From: Pseudomonas sp. MH9.2
Lineage (GTDB): Bacteria > Pseudomonadota > Gammaproteobacteria > Pseudomonadales > Pseudomonadaceae
Assembly: GCF_034353875.1 (NCBI RefSeq)
Contig: NZ_CP133784.1
Span: 4,492,501 to 4,556,500 of the forward strand
Direction of reading: 5' to 3'
Length of the DNA stretch: 64,000 nt
The notes below the pieces were generated by a model. That model saw only the letters and a list, made by a program, of their open reading frames with translations. It ran no database searches and was not told the DNA's origin. The position numbers and the translations under genes are program-made. The stretch's first letter is position 1. Each line of letters opens with the position of its first letter. Positions 1 through 9,353 of this stretch are shown piece by piece.

Positions 1-878
1 GCCATGCAGAGAGCCTGCATCTGTTCGTCCAGTTCAGCGGCGGGTTGCCCGCTGAACAATTCGCGCAGGTCGAGGGCCTGTAGTTTGACGGTCAGTCCAT
101 TACCCAGCGCTTGCAGTGCGGCTTCGCCATCGCGCTTCATGGGCAGTAACAGCAGGCGATTGATGTGCCCCTTGCCTAACTGGCTCTCGAAATAGTCAAG
201 GGAACGCTGGATCTCCAGGGTGGCTGAAGAAAAATCCTGGCCAGCCTGTTCCAGTCCATGCTCAATGACGCGCGCCATGTACAGATCCGCGCCATGCTGC
301 ACGCAGATCAAGCCCTCGCTGGAACGCAAGCGCAGTAGTGCGATGTTCAGATTGTCGGCACCGGCCAACAGACCAAGATTGCGAAATGCCATTTCGGTAA
401 CGTCGATGCTGACCAGATGGAGACCGGCGTGCTTGATCAGCTTGGCCCAGTTCTGCATGCGCGCCTTATTGAGCACTGCGCAGTAGGCCATGCGCGAGCG
501 GCCACGGTAGGCATCTTCGGGAAGAGAAAATGCGTCAACGACGACATCTTCAAGGGGCTCACTGATAAGGTCCTTGATGCGCCAGCGCATGGCGGCGCCC
601 AAGTCTTCAGCGGGGACATCGGGGCTGTCGAGAAGCAGCATCTGGTAGGCAGCGGGGTGCAACACAAGGTTGACCGGCAAGCCGCCAAGGCCTGATTCGT
701 CGACCATATTTTTCAATACGGTGGGGTGTTGTTCGGGCGTGGCTGCGCGGAAGTTGCAGTGGAGCAGGCGTGGAGCTTCGCCTTGGCTTCTCTGTACGTG
801 GGCTAGAGCTATTCCATTTGGACCTGTTTCAACACCCACCAAACCGCGCGCTGTGGTTTTACTTCTTGGAAACCACAT
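1..878 (-). CDS. mshI: MshI-like pilus biogenesis protein, partial (3' end beyond window)
   Basis: Reading the minus strand from the ATG at 878 gives an uninterrupted frame to the window edge (about 292 residues seen, C-terminus missing). It opens with MWFPRSKTTARGLVGVETGP, an actin-like phosphate-binding strand of the kind found in PilM/MshI proteins, followed by the segment MRWRIKDLISEPLEDVVVDA typical of that family. In MSHA-type IV pili, MshI is the cytoplasmic PilM-like partner of the inner-membrane platform. The start is preceded by a purine-rich AAAGAG. The rest of the pilus operon should lie left of the window. The alternative is a generic PilM homologue; the family assignment is from memory of the motifs. 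Confidence 0.8.
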   Translation of the reverse strand, partial: MWFPRSKTTARGLVGVETGPNGIALAHVQRSQGEAPRLLHCNFRAATPEQHPTVLKNMVDESGLGGLPVNLVLHPAAYQMLLLDSPDVPAEDLGAAMRWRIKDLISEPLEDVVVDAFSLPEDAYRGRSRMAYCAVLNKARMQNWAKLIKHAGLHLVSIDVTEMAFRNLGLLAGADNLNIALLRLRSSEGLICVQHGADLYMARVIEHGLEQAGQDFSSATLEIQRSLDYFESQLGKGHINRLLLLPMKRDGEAALQALGNGLTVKLQALDLRELFSGQPAAELDEQMQALCM

Positions 879-1082
879 TAACTTCTTATCTCTTTACCTG
901 GCGAGGTGCGCCAGGATCACCGATCCCGCATACAGCGTGATGTCAAAACAATAGCACGTATTGTAGGTCGATCATAATACTTAGATGGGCGGTCCAAAAA
1001 CTGTGGTTTTGGGCAGCATTTCCGGCGATCCGCTTCATGCTGGCTGGCATAAAGAAAAGGGCATTTAAGTGGCGGAAAGGAA

Positions 1083-3431
1083 TCATTTGAGGGCAGGGTC
1101 TTCAGGGTTGATGTGCGTCCATGCGTCTATCAACTTTCGCGCCTTTGGCTCATGACCGTTCTTCAGATCGTACTGGATCAGCAACAGCCTGGCATCGCGG
1201 TTGGCTGGCTGGTGTTCGAGCATCTGTTCCAGTTGTGAGCAGGCTTCATCGACCTGGCCGTTTTCGTACAAGGCCACTGCCAGCACGTAGCCATACTGAG
1301 CGTTTTGCGGTTCGAGTCGGGCAGCCCTGCGTAACGCGGGGATGGCCTGCACCCGCTGTCCCGCGCGAATCATTGCCAGGCCTTGGGCCTGGTGTAGCAA
1401 GGCGACGTCAGGGTGTTCGCGCAGGCCGTCGTCCAGCAACTGCCGAGCTTCTTTGCCGCGAGCATTTGATTCCAGCCACTCTACCAGCGTGACCAGCGCC
1501 GGAAAGAAATCCGGGTCACGTTGCAAGGCTGCACGCAGGCGGGGTTCGACATCTGCATTGCGGCCACTGGCCTGGTAGAGCATCGCCAGGTTGAGGTTGG
1601 CTTCGGCGCGTTCCATCAGGCTCAACTGCACAGCCTCGTACTCGCCGATGGCTGTATTCCAGCTTGGCTGCGATGCCCCCAATCCGCCATTCGCAGCGCC
1701 TGGCAGAGCACGGGCGGCGGCGATTCGTACGGCGCGGACCGGGTCATCGAGCCGCGGTGATAGCAACGCCAGACGTTGCGCCTCGGGCATAAGGGCGCTG
1801 ACCGCGCGAATGGCACTTTCGCGCACATGCGGTGCCGGATTGTTCAGATCCTTGGTGACCAGCCTCAGCGCTTGTGCGCTGGGGTAGGCGGGCAGCTCGG
1901 CGAGTAGTGTTGCACGTTGGATGGCGGGCAGATTGCTACGTTGCAGCTGCTCGTACAACGCCTGTGCTGCACCGACCTGACCACCGCGAATCAGCGAGAG
2001 GCTTTCGTCGTAGCGCGATGCCTGGTCAGGCCGGTCGCCGGTCCAGAGCTTGAATTGCTCAATAATTTTGTTGCCCGCCACGCTTTGGTGGCAGCTCAAA
2101 CAGGCATCCGGCGTACCGAGCGTCTGTGCGCGCAGGGGGTTGGGGATACTGAAACTGTGGTCGTGGCGAAAGTCATTGCCCATGTACCGCTTGCCAGGCA
2201 TGTGGCAATCGACACATTGCGAGCCTGGCTTTCCAACCTGATGCCGATGGTGCTCGGGAGAGTCGTAGTTCTTCGCTTGCAGGCCCTTGCCATTGACACG
2301 CTCGACGGAGGTTTTGCCTGCTGTGTTGTGGCATTGCACGCACACACCGTTGCCTGGGGCCTTGAGTGCGGTGCTATGAGGGTTGTGGCAATTACTGCAG
2401 CGCACGCCCTTGTCGAACATTTTGCTTTGCAGGAAAGAACCGTATTCGAACACTTCATCCTTGATCTTGCCGTCCACCGTATAGAGTTCGGGCGTCAGCA
2501 GGCTGGGCAGGTAATCATCCATCAACCGTTTGCCGACCTGATAACCGTCGTCCAGCGGTGCGCGACGAGCATGGCACCGGGCGCAGGTCTCGATCTCGGT
2601 GGTGGCGTCTTTGTCTTTGAGGTCGACGACAAAGCCGGCATGCGTCAGGTCATTGGGCTTTGTCGCCCACGCTAAATGATTGGAGGCCGGACCATGGCAG
2701 GCCTGACAGCCGACTCCCAGACTGTTCCACTGGCTGGCAAAACTATTGCTCACGGCGTCGAAATTGCGTTTGAAGCCAGTGGTATGGCATTCGACACACA
2801 TGAAGTTGGCGTTCTGGCTCGGCTTGCTCCAGTGCAAGGGATTCTTGAAGTTCACACCTTGGCCTGGATAGAGATGAAACCAGCGATGTTTCTCGGTATC
2901 CCAGGCCACCCCCAACGCTTGCAACCGCCCGCCGGGTGTCTCTATCAAATACTGCTGCAAGGGGGCGACGCCGAAGGTGTAAGCGACTTTGAAATCAGCG
3001 GGTTTACCGTCTGCGCCAGGAGTATTGACCCAGAAGCCGTCATTTTTATGAGAGAAGCGGGTGGTCTCTCTCTTGTTTTTGAACGTGACGTCACTGAAAT
3101 TGGCGAGGACCGTTTCGGCGTTAGCCGGTTGCATGGCCAACTGGTGATGGGAGCCTTGCCAATCTTTTACCTGCGCACTGTGGCAACTCTGGCATTGCTG
3201 CTCGTCGACCATTTTTGCTGCTGGCGCGGGGGGTGTTTTCAGAGACGGCGGTGCTGATGTGATGGCGGGTGAATAGATCAAAGGTGCGGGCTTACTGTGT
3301 TGGAAGAACAGCCAACTACTAAAAATTGCCAGGGGTAACAGGATCGCTAAAACGATACGCAGAGAGGGCGTCATGAAAGTGCGTCGTAAACCCGATGTGG
3401 AGTGCGCTGATTTATTTTTATGTTTCGGCAT
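1083..3431 (-). CDS. Octaheme c-type cytochrome with HEAT-like and TPR C-terminal region
   Basis: A 782-residue exported or membrane-anchored multiheme protein. One hydrophobic segment (about residues 22-43) acts as signal anchor. Eight CxxCH haem-binding motifs follow at C80, C212, C242, C283, C345, C364, C406 and C444. Residues ~500-580 look like HEAT repeats (HVRESAIRAVSAL, PVRAVRIAAARAL) and ~600-780 like tetratricopeptide repeats. The likely job is periplasmic electron transfer with the repeats as docking surface; the partner is unknown. I prefer ATG 3431, with AGGA seven bases upstream, over an in-frame TTG at 3497. It is divergent from the sulfatase cluster, separated by 432 bp. Multiheme proteins of this size are unusual in pseudomonads. 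Confidence 0.88.
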   Translation of the reverse strand: MPKHKNKSAHSTSGLRRTFMTPSLRIVLAILLPLAIFSSWLFFQHSKPAPLIYSPAITSAPPSLKTPPAPAAKMVDEQQCQSCHSAQVKDWQGSHHQLAMQPANAETVLANFSDVTFKNKRETTRFSHKNDGFWVNTPGADGKPADFKVAYTFGVAPLQQYLIETPGGRLQALGVAWDTEKHRWFHLYPGQGVNFKNPLHWSKPSQNANFMCVECHTTGFKRNFDAVSNSFASQWNSLGVGCQACHGPASNHLAWATKPNDLTHAGFVVDLKDKDATTEIETCARCHARRAPLDDGYQVGKRLMDDYLPSLLTPELYTVDGKIKDEVFEYGSFLQSKMFDKGVRCSNCHNPHSTALKAPGNGVCVQCHNTAGKTSVERVNGKGLQAKNYDSPEHHRHQVGKPGSQCVDCHMPGKRYMGNDFRHDHSFSIPNPLRAQTLGTPDACLSCHQSVAGNKIIEQFKLWTGDRPDQASRYDESLSLIRGGQVGAAQALYEQLQRSNLPAIQRATLLAELPAYPSAQALRLVTKDLNNPAPHVRESAIRAVSALMPEAQRLALLSPRLDDPVRAVRIAAARALPGAANGGLGASQPSWNTAIGEYEAVQLSLMERAEANLNLAMLYQASGRNADVEPRLRAALQRDPDFFPALVTLVEWLESNARGKEARQLLDDGLREHPDVALLHQAQGLAMIRAGQRVQAIPALRRAARLEPQNAQYGYVLAVALYENGQVDEACSQLEQMLEHQPANRDARLLLIQYDLKNGHEPKARKLIDAWTHINPEDPALK

Positions 3432-3863
3432 TCCGTTGTCCTGATAGAACATTGTCCAATGCTGTTGCAGCTTTGACGCAGGATAGAGGTCTGTCAAATA
3501 TTCATTCTGTGTTTTCTCACAGTATTTACACTAACGTGTTCGGCGGTTTTCGATATTCATTCCTGTTTATCTGCGGGCGCGGGGGGTCGTGTTCATAGTG
3601 AAACTGAATAATTATTATGTCTAAACGTTATGAATCTCTGTGAGGGCCGACGAAAGAGTGTCGGTAACGAACCTGCGCGATAGAGGGTTTTGCGGGCATA
3701 TTGCAGGCCTGGAAGTTGGCAGCCGTTCCAGGGCGAGCGATAAAAAAGAAAGTGGCTATCTGAGTATTCTCGCCTAGGATTAAATTCAGCTACTGTGTGT
3801 ATCCCGAATTTTCACGTTGTAGGCTAGTCCTGAGACTTTCATAAGAGTACTGAGGAACTGACC
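3432..3863. promoter_or_regulatory. Divergent intergenic region between cytochrome and sulfatase genes
   Basis: This 432-bp stretch separates two divergent transcription units and should carry both promoters. It is more AT-rich than its surroundings. I see no convincing ORF, no strong inverted repeat and no near-consensus sigma-70 or sigma-54 pair. Confidence 0.4.
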
Positions 3864-5471
3864 GTGACAAAAATAATCGATTTTTTGGCGCTGACAGTAA
3901 CAACACTTCTGCTTACTGCCATGCCCCTGCACGTGCAGGCCGCGTCCGATAAACCCAACATTGTTGTCATCATGGCCGATGATGTCGGCTGGTTTAATAT
4001 TGGCGCCTATCATCAAGGCATGATGGCGGGTAAAACACCGAACCTCGACAGTCTGGCGGCCCAGGGCATGCGGTTTACCGATTATTACGCCGAGGCGAGT
4101 TGCACCGCTGGCCGGGCCAACTTCATCACCGGTGAGTTACCCATCCGCACGGGCATGACCACCGTAGGCCAGGCCGGTTCACCGATTGGTATTCCCGATC
4201 AGGCATTGACCCTTGCGACAACGCTTAAGTCGATGGGCTATTCCACGGGGCAGTTTGGCAAAAACCATTTGGGTGACTTGAACGAGTTCCTGCCAACGGT
4301 TCACGGCTTTGACGAGTTCTTTGGCTACCTCTATCACCTTGACGCGATGGAAGATCCGGCCCACCCAAACTATCCACAGGCGCTTAAAGATACGGTCGGC
4401 CCGCGTAACATGGTGCACAGCTGGGCAACCGACACTGATGACCCTACGGTGATGCCGCGTTGGGGCAAAGTGGGCAAGCAGAAAGTCGAAGATGCCGGCA
4501 CACTCTATCCGGAGAGAATGAGAACGGTCGACGAGGAGATTCGCGACGTTGCCTTGAGCTTCATTGATAAGGCCAAGAAGGATGACAAGCCGTTCTTCCT
4601 CTGGCTCAACCCTACACGTATGCACGTCACCACGCACCTGTCGCCCAAATATGAAGGGATGCGTAACGCGGACAACGACTGGACTATCCAAGAGGCCGGG
4701 ATGGCCCAGCTGGATGACATCGTTGGCGATGTCCTGAAGAAGCTCAAGGACATGGGCCTCGACGATAACACCATTGTTGTATTCACCACCGATAACGGTG
4801 CCGAGAACTTTACGTGGCCGGACGGTGGTCAGACGCCATTTGCTGGCGGGAAGGGGACGGCGCTGGAAGGTGGCTTCCGTGTCCCGGCCATTCTGCGCTG
4901 GCCAGGGAAAGTTCCGGCCGGTAAGGTCGAGAACGGGATCATGTCAGGGATGGACTGGTTCCCGACGTTTGTCGCTGCGGCGGGTAATCCGAACATCGTC
5001 GAAGAGTTACTGAAGGGTAAACAAGTCGGCAGTCAAAGCTACAAGGTGCACCTTGATGGCTACAATCAGACCGACATGATCATGGGCAAGGGACCGTCGA
5101 CGCGCCACGAAGTCTTCTATTTCACCGAAGGCACGCTCTCCGCCGTGCGTATCGACGATTTCAAATACCGCTTCACTGATCAACCCGATGGCTGGATCGG
5201 CAGTACCGTGAAGTTGGACATGCCGGTTCTCACCAACCTGCGCCTTGATCCCTTCGAGCGCACGGGCTTTACCAAAGGCGCTCAAGGCTCATACCAGTAC
5301 ATGAACTGGTTCCTCTACGAATTTTGGCGCTTTCAGTTCGTGCAAAAAGAAGTCGCCAAGGTGGCGGCGACTGCGATTGAGTTTCCTCCAATGCAAAAGG
5401 GTGCCAGCTTTAACCTGGATGCAGTGAAGGAGCAAATCCAGCACGCGATGTTGAGCCAGTCAGGTAAGTAA
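3864..5471 (+). CDS. Periplasmic arylsulfatase-type sulfatase
   Basis: A 535-residue alkaline-phosphatase-superfamily sulfatase with an N-terminal signal peptide (cleavage near VQA|AS, residue 26). The metal-binding aspartates lie in IVVIMADDVGW (D39, D40). The formylglycine signature is C80-T-A-G-R84, that is CxAxR rather than the textbook CxPxR. A second metal site lies in FTTDNGAENF. The family hydrolyses sulfate esters after the Cys is oxidised to formylglycine. The start is a GTG with GAGGAAC eight bases upstream. No formylglycine-generating enzyme or anaerobic maturase gene is in the window, so maturation must come from elsewhere. The gene is followed by a FadL-type porin and a lipoprotein on the same strand, probably one operon. 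Substrate unknown. Confidence 0.92.
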   Translation: MTKIIDFLALTVTTLLLTAMPLHVQAASDKPNIVVIMADDVGWFNIGAYHQGMMAGKTPNLDSLAAQGMRFTDYYAEASCTAGRANFITGELPIRTGMTTVGQAGSPIGIPDQALTLATTLKSMGYSTGQFGKNHLGDLNEFLPTVHGFDEFFGYLYHLDAMEDPAHPNYPQALKDTVGPRNMVHSWATDTDDPTVMPRWGKVGKQKVEDAGTLYPERMRTVDEEIRDVALSFIDKAKKDDKPFFLWLNPTRMHVTTHLSPKYEGMRNADNDWTIQEAGMAQLDDIVGDVLKKLKDMGLDDNTIVVFTTDNGAENFTWPDGGQTPFAGGKGTALEGGFRVPAILRWPGKVPAGKVENGIMSGMDWFPTFVAAAGNPNIVEELLKGKQVGSQSYKVHLDGYNQTDMIMGKGPSTRHEVFYFTEGTLSAVRIDDFKYRFTDQPDGWIGSTVKLDMPVLTNLRLDPFERTGFTKGAQGSYQYMNWFLYEFWRFQFVQKEVAKVAATAIEFPPMQKGASFNLDAVKEQIQHAMLSQSGK

Positions 5472-5527
5472 CTCACTCAGAAATCGATCGGGTAGGCGGT
5501 GTGCGCCTACTTGATCCTGGAGTTCTT

Positions 5528-6805
5528 ATGCCGTCAAAAACAGGTACGCTGCCGGTCTCCGCGTTTACTCTGCTGACGCTCTGTTACAGCCAACAGGCGC
5601 TGGCAGGAGGCATCATGCTTTATGAGATCGGTAGCGATAATACCGGTCTGGTCAATGCGGGTGCCGCGGCGCGTGCGCAAGGGCCGTCTACCATTGCGAG
5701 TAACCCGGCAGGCCTCAGTTATCTGGAGGGCACCCAGATCGCGGCCGGTGCTCAACTTATTTACGGCAATGTGAAGTTTGATGCTGACGGGGACACTAAC
5801 GTGGCTGGCAGTGGCAGCGGCGATGTTATTGAACCGACACCGGGTGCCAGCTTCTTTATAAGCCATAAACTGGATGAACACTGGAGTGTCGGCTTTGGCA
5901 CGTATGGCGACTTCGGTCTGGCGCTCAGTTATAAGAATGACTGGTACGGTCGCTACTTCAGTCAATATGGAAGTATTGGTGGTTTGTCATTTGTACCCAG
6001 TGTGGCCTATCGGTTCAATGACGAGTGGTCAGTGGGCGTTGGCATAAAGGCCATGTACGGCATGTTGCAAGCTCAGGCGGCGATCAATCGGTCTCCTTTT
6101 GGATTAACGGATCGTGCTGACGGGCAGTACAAATATGAGGACAGTACATGGGGGTACGGCGCTAACCTGGGGGTTATTTATGCACCCAAGCCGGGCACCC
6201 GGATTGGTTTTGCTTATACCAGTAAGATCAATCTTGATTTCAAGGACCGTATAGACGTTCAAGGGAATGGCCTGTTACTGGACCGCGTGAATGGTACGGA
6301 CACCACGCTCGGTGTGCAGGTCCCACAAACGGTCACGCTCAGCCTCTATCAGCAACTCGACGCGCAATGGGCCGTGCTGGCGACCGTCAACTGGCAGGAC
6401 TGGTCACAGTTCGGCGAGATCTATATCGATGTCGATACGTCCAGGGCGGGTGGGCAGTCAACCACCGTTAATGCGCCTTATAAGGACACCTATCAATTAG
6501 CGCTGGGCACACAGTACCGAGCCACACCGAAACTGCTTTGGAGTGGCGGTGTCGCCTACGATACCTCGGCGGTATCGAACAGTGATCGAACCTTGAATGT
6601 CCCTATGAGTGCTCAATGGCATGTGGGGGCCGGGGTCACTTATGCAGTGGATCATGATACCGACCTTAACCTCGGCTGGGATTTTGTGTGGATGGGCGAT
6701 ATGCCTGTCGACCAGAGCAAACGTCTGTCAGGTGACCGCGTTTCCGGCCAGTTCAGTAGCGCCTGGATTCAGTCTGTTACCGGCAATATGACGTGGCGTT
6801 TCTAA
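5528..6805 (+). CDS. FadL/OmpP1-type outer-membrane transporter
   Basis: A 425-residue beta-barrel precursor. After a signal peptide ending ...QALA|GG comes the FadL-type N-terminal hatch region with ARAQGPSTIASNPAGLSYLE, where the NPAGL motif is characteristic. Alternating beta strands run to a C-terminal aromatic residue (MTWRF), the usual outer-membrane assembly signal. The family passes hydrophobic molecules across the outer membrane. I chose ATG 5528 because GGAG lies just upstream; an in-frame GTG at 5501 lacks a ribosome site. It begins 57 bp after the sulfatase and probably shares its transcript, suggesting uptake of a hydrophobic sulfate ester or its product (inference). Confidence 0.92.
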   Translation: MPSKTGTLPVSAFTLLTLCYSQQALAGGIMLYEIGSDNTGLVNAGAAARAQGPSTIASNPAGLSYLEGTQIAAGAQLIYGNVKFDADGDTNVAGSGSGDVIEPTPGASFFISHKLDEHWSVGFGTYGDFGLALSYKNDWYGRYFSQYGSIGGLSFVPSVAYRFNDEWSVGVGIKAMYGMLQAQAAINRSPFGLTDRADGQYKYEDSTWGYGANLGVIYAPKPGTRIGFAYTSKINLDFKDRIDVQGNGLLLDRVNGTDTTLGVQVPQTVTLSLYQQLDAQWAVLATVNWQDWSQFGEIYIDVDTSRAGGQSTTVNAPYKDTYQLALGTQYRATPKLLWSGGVAYDTSAVSNSDRTLNVPMSAQWHVGAGVTYAVDHDTDLNLGWDFVWMGDMPVDQSKRLSGDRVSGQFSSAWIQSVTGNMTWRF

Positions 6806-6837
6806 CGCCTGACAACAATAAATACCCTATTAATCCC

Positions 6838-7527
6838 ATGAGTACAAAGCACATGAAAGCATCACGTAAATTGCTTGTCGGCATTGCGCTGAGCAGCTTG
6901 TTGCTGGGTGGTTGTGTCTCGAAAGTGACTGAAAAGGAGCAGTTCTCAGGCTTTTTGCCGAATTACGATGGACTCCAGGAAACGACGTCGTCGAGCGGGA
7001 AGGAAGTGCTGCGCTGGGTGGCTCCCGACTTTAAACCCGGGGCGTACTCTACGGTGGTGTTCAACGAACTTGAGTTGTACCCCGCACCCAAGCCGACGGA
7101 TCGGGTTGACACGAAAACGCTGAAGCAAATACAGGCGTATGCCAGCAGCAGTGCCAAGGGCGTTCTTTCACAAAGGTACCGGGTGGTGAACAGCCTGCAG
7201 GCTGTACCACCCGGTTCGCGAACCTTGATCATGCACGCGGCAATTACGGGTGTAACGGCCTCTAACGAAGGTATGCACTGGTACGAAGTGGTTCCGGTCG
7301 CGGCGGTTGTGGGGGCGGCCAGCGCTGCTTCCGGCCATCGCGATCAGAACAGTGAACTTTACATTGAGGCGAGTTTTGTCGACGCCGCCACGGGTTCGCC
7401 AGTGGTGAAAGTCGTGCGTAAAGTTTTCGGTAAAACCCTGAAAAATGAAAGCCAGGCGATTACCGTGGGTGACTTCAAGGCCGCGATCGACGGGCTGGCA
7501 GGTGATATGAGAGCGTTCATCAAGTAG
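6838..7527 (+). CDS. Lipoprotein resembling the DUF3313 family
   Basis: About 229 residues with a lipoprotein signal peptide and lipobox LLGGC. The mature part begins with SGFLPNYDGL, close to the FL.dYs.L opening that I associate with DUF3313, and continues with a mixed alpha/beta body holding an Ala/Gly-rich stretch (VPVAAVVGAASAASG). Function unknown. It follows the FadL-like gene by 32 bp and ends just before a terminator, so it is probably the last gene of the sulfatase operon. ATG 6838 and ATG 6853 are both possible starts and neither has a strong ribosome site. Confidence 0.75.
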   Translation: MSTKHMKASRKLLVGIALSSLLLGGCVSKVTEKEQFSGFLPNYDGLQETTSSSGKEVLRWVAPDFKPGAYSTVVFNELELYPAPKPTDRVDTKTLKQIQAYASSSAKGVLSQRYRVVNSLQAVPPGSRTLIMHAAITGVTASNEGMHWYEVVPVAAVVGAASAASGHRDQNSELYIEASFVDAATGSPVVKVVRKVFGKTLKNESQAITVGDFKAAIDGLAGDMRAFIK

Positions 7528-7549
7528 CGATAGAGTCACTCCGGAGCAA

Positions 7550-7572
7550 CAAGGCCGCTTAAAGCGGCCTTG
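7550..7572 (+). terminator. Hairpin terminator after the sulfatase operon
   Basis: A near-perfect 11-bp stem (caaggccgctt / aaagcggccttg) sits 22 bp after the lipoprotein stop. The T run is short, so termination may be incomplete. Confidence 0.7.
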
Positions 7573-7761
7573 TATAACGGTGTCTATATGCTACTGAACA
7601 ACACTTTTATTACCCTGCGCTCCTCAACGTCGACCACCGTGCCGGAATCGACCCGGAGCTGCCAGCCGTTAGTAGTCGAGAGCGAGCTATGGATGGCGTT
7701 TTTCAGGGCCATTCGGCGTCTTATCGTCACTTTTATGATTTTACCTGTTCGGTGGACACGA

Positions 7762-8529
7762 TCAGGCCTTGACCCAGCGCTGGCGGCTCCAGCCGCTCAG
7801 GGCATCGATGGCGAATACCAGCAACAGCATGGCCAGGATCACCGTGCTGGCTTGGGCTTCCTGGAACAGACTGAGGCTGACATAGAGCATCTGCCCCAAA
7901 CCGCCAGCGCCGACGAAGCCGAGCACGCTGGCCATGCGGATATTGTTTTCCCAGCGGTACAAACAGTAGGCCAGCAGTTGTGGCAACAGGTTGGGCAGTG
8001 TGCCGTAACAGAAGGCCCACACCGGATTACCGCCCTGCAGGCGGATAGCCTCGGCGGGTTCTGGCGGAGTGTTTTCCAGGGCTTCAGCGAACAGCCTGCC
8101 GAGTACACCGGTGGTGTGCAGGGCCAGGGCCAGGGTGCCGGCATTCGGGCCGAGGCCAGCGGCCAGTACCATCAGCGTCGCCCACACCATTTCCGGGATC
8201 GCGCGCAGGGCGTTGAGCACAAGGCGCGATGCGCTCTGCAGCGGCCAGCCAAAGCGGCCGGCGGCGGGCAGTGCCAACAGCAGACCGAACACGGCGGCGA
8301 GCAGGGTGCCGAGGGCGGACATGGCCAGGGTTTCCAGGGCGCCATAACCGATGGCCTGCAGATGGCCAGTGCTCAGGTCCGGGCTGAGAAAACGCTGCAC
8401 ATAGGCGCCCATCTGGTTCAGGCTGCGGGTGCTGCCCAGCTCACCGAAGTCGATGCCCAGATAGGCGAACGAGGCGATGACTGCTGCGCCGATGCCGAGG
8501 ACCAGCAGCAGGTTGAACAGGCGATTCAT
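7762..8529 (-). CDS. phnE: PhnE-like ABC importer permease (second copy)
   Basis: A 255-residue inner-membrane permease of the phosphonate/phosphite/selenate importer class. Several hydrophobic helices are visible, and the EAA-type cytoplasmic loop reads [37 protein letters not shown] is the permease signature near the end. The ATG at 8529 overlaps the stop of the upstream permease (ATGA), so the two are translationally coupled. The N-terminal third ([20 protein letters not shown]) is a membrane helix. A second, diverged phnE lies directly upstream, giving a heterodimeric channel. It is the last gene of the operon. Confidence 0.93.
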   Translation of the reverse strand: MNRLFNLLLVLGIGAAVIASFAYLGIDFGELGSTRSLNQMGAYVQRFLSPDLSTGHLQAIGYGALETLAMSALGTLLAAVFGLLLALPAAGRFGWPLQSASRLVLNALRAIPEMVWATLMVLAAGLGPNAGTLALALHTTGVLGRLFAEALENTPPEPAEAIRLQGGNPVWAFCYGTLPNLLPQLLAYCLYRWENNIRMASVLGFVGAGGLGQMLYVSLSLFQEAQASTVILAMLLLVFAIDALSGWSRQRWVKA

Positions 8530-9353
8530 GCCAGCCTCCAGCGCAGCAGGCGGCTGAGTTGGTCGGCGAGCATGACCAGGACGAAGAAGGTCAGCAGCAT
8601 GCTGGCCACTTCGCCCCCGGCGAACATGCGCATCGACAGGTCGATCTGCTGGCCCAGGCCGCCGGCGCCGACGAAGCCCATTACCACCGAGGCGCGGATC
8701 GCGCATTCCCAGCGGTACACCGTGTACGACAGCAGCTCTGCAGCGACATTGGGCAGGATGCCGTAGCAGAAGGCCGCCAGCCGACCACTGCCAGCCTGCA
8801 TCAGGGCGTGGGCCGGGCGCTGGTCGACCGACTCGAATATTTCCGCGTAGACCTTGCCGAGCATGCCGCTGTAGGTGATGGCAATGGCCAGTACCCCAGC
8901 AGCCGGGCCGAGGCCGACGGCACGGACGAACAGCAGGGCCCAAACGATTTCCGGCACGCTACGCAGGAAGATCAGCAGCCCGCGTACTGGCCAGCGCAGC
9001 AGTTGTGCCCAGCGGCTCGGGTGCCCGCCACGAGAGGCGGCGGACAGTGACAGCGCGCGACTGGCCAGCAGGCTGGCGGGTACTGCCAGTAGCAGGGCCA
9101 GGGCCATGCCGGCCGTGGCGATGGCCAGGGTCTGCAGGGTGGCTTGCAGCAGCAACTGGATGAACTCCTCGCCATGGGCGGGAGGCCAGAACGCGGAGAC
9201 GAAGCGGCCTATCTCGCTCTGACTGTCGGTCGCCAGCAGAACGCTCAGGTCCAACTCGCTGAGCCGGATACCCGGCCATAGCAGGGCGATGGCCAGCAGG
9301 CTGAGCAGCAGACGAGGCCCGGTGGCCGGGTCGCGGTTGTCGCGCGTCAGCAT
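8526..9353 (-). CDS. phnE: PhnE-like ABC importer permease (first copy)
   Basis: A 275-residue inner-membrane permease, paralogous to the following gene. It carries the coupling loop [27 protein letters not shown] and the signature [24 protein letters not shown] 9353 overlaps the end of the ATPase gene by seven bases, so the cassette is tightly packed. With the neighbouring permease it would form the membrane channel for the binding protein encoded at the operon start. Confidence 0.93.
   Translation of the reverse strand: MLTRDNRDPATGPRLLLSLLAIALLWPGIRLSELDLSVLLATDSQSEIGRFVSAFWPPAHGEEFIQLLLQATLQTLAIATAGMALALLLAVPASLLASRALSLSAASRGGHPSRWAQLLRWPVRGLLIFLRSVPEIVWALLFVRAVGLGPAAGVLAIAITYSGMLGKVYAEIFESVDQRPAHALMQAGSGRLAAFCYGILPNVAAELLSYTVYRWECAIRASVVMGFVGAGGLGQQIDLSMRMFAGGEVASMLLTFFVLVMLADQLSRLLRWRLA

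Noticed and set aside
7570..8766. 398-codon plus-strand open frame
   Set aside because: Antisense to the PhnE-like permeases; Gln/Gly/His-rich shadow that begins inside a terminator.
8530..8943. Upstream extension of the second PhnE-like permease
   Set aside because: Arg/Pro/Gly-rich out-of-frame reading of the first permease; the true start is ATG 8529, overlapping the previous stop.
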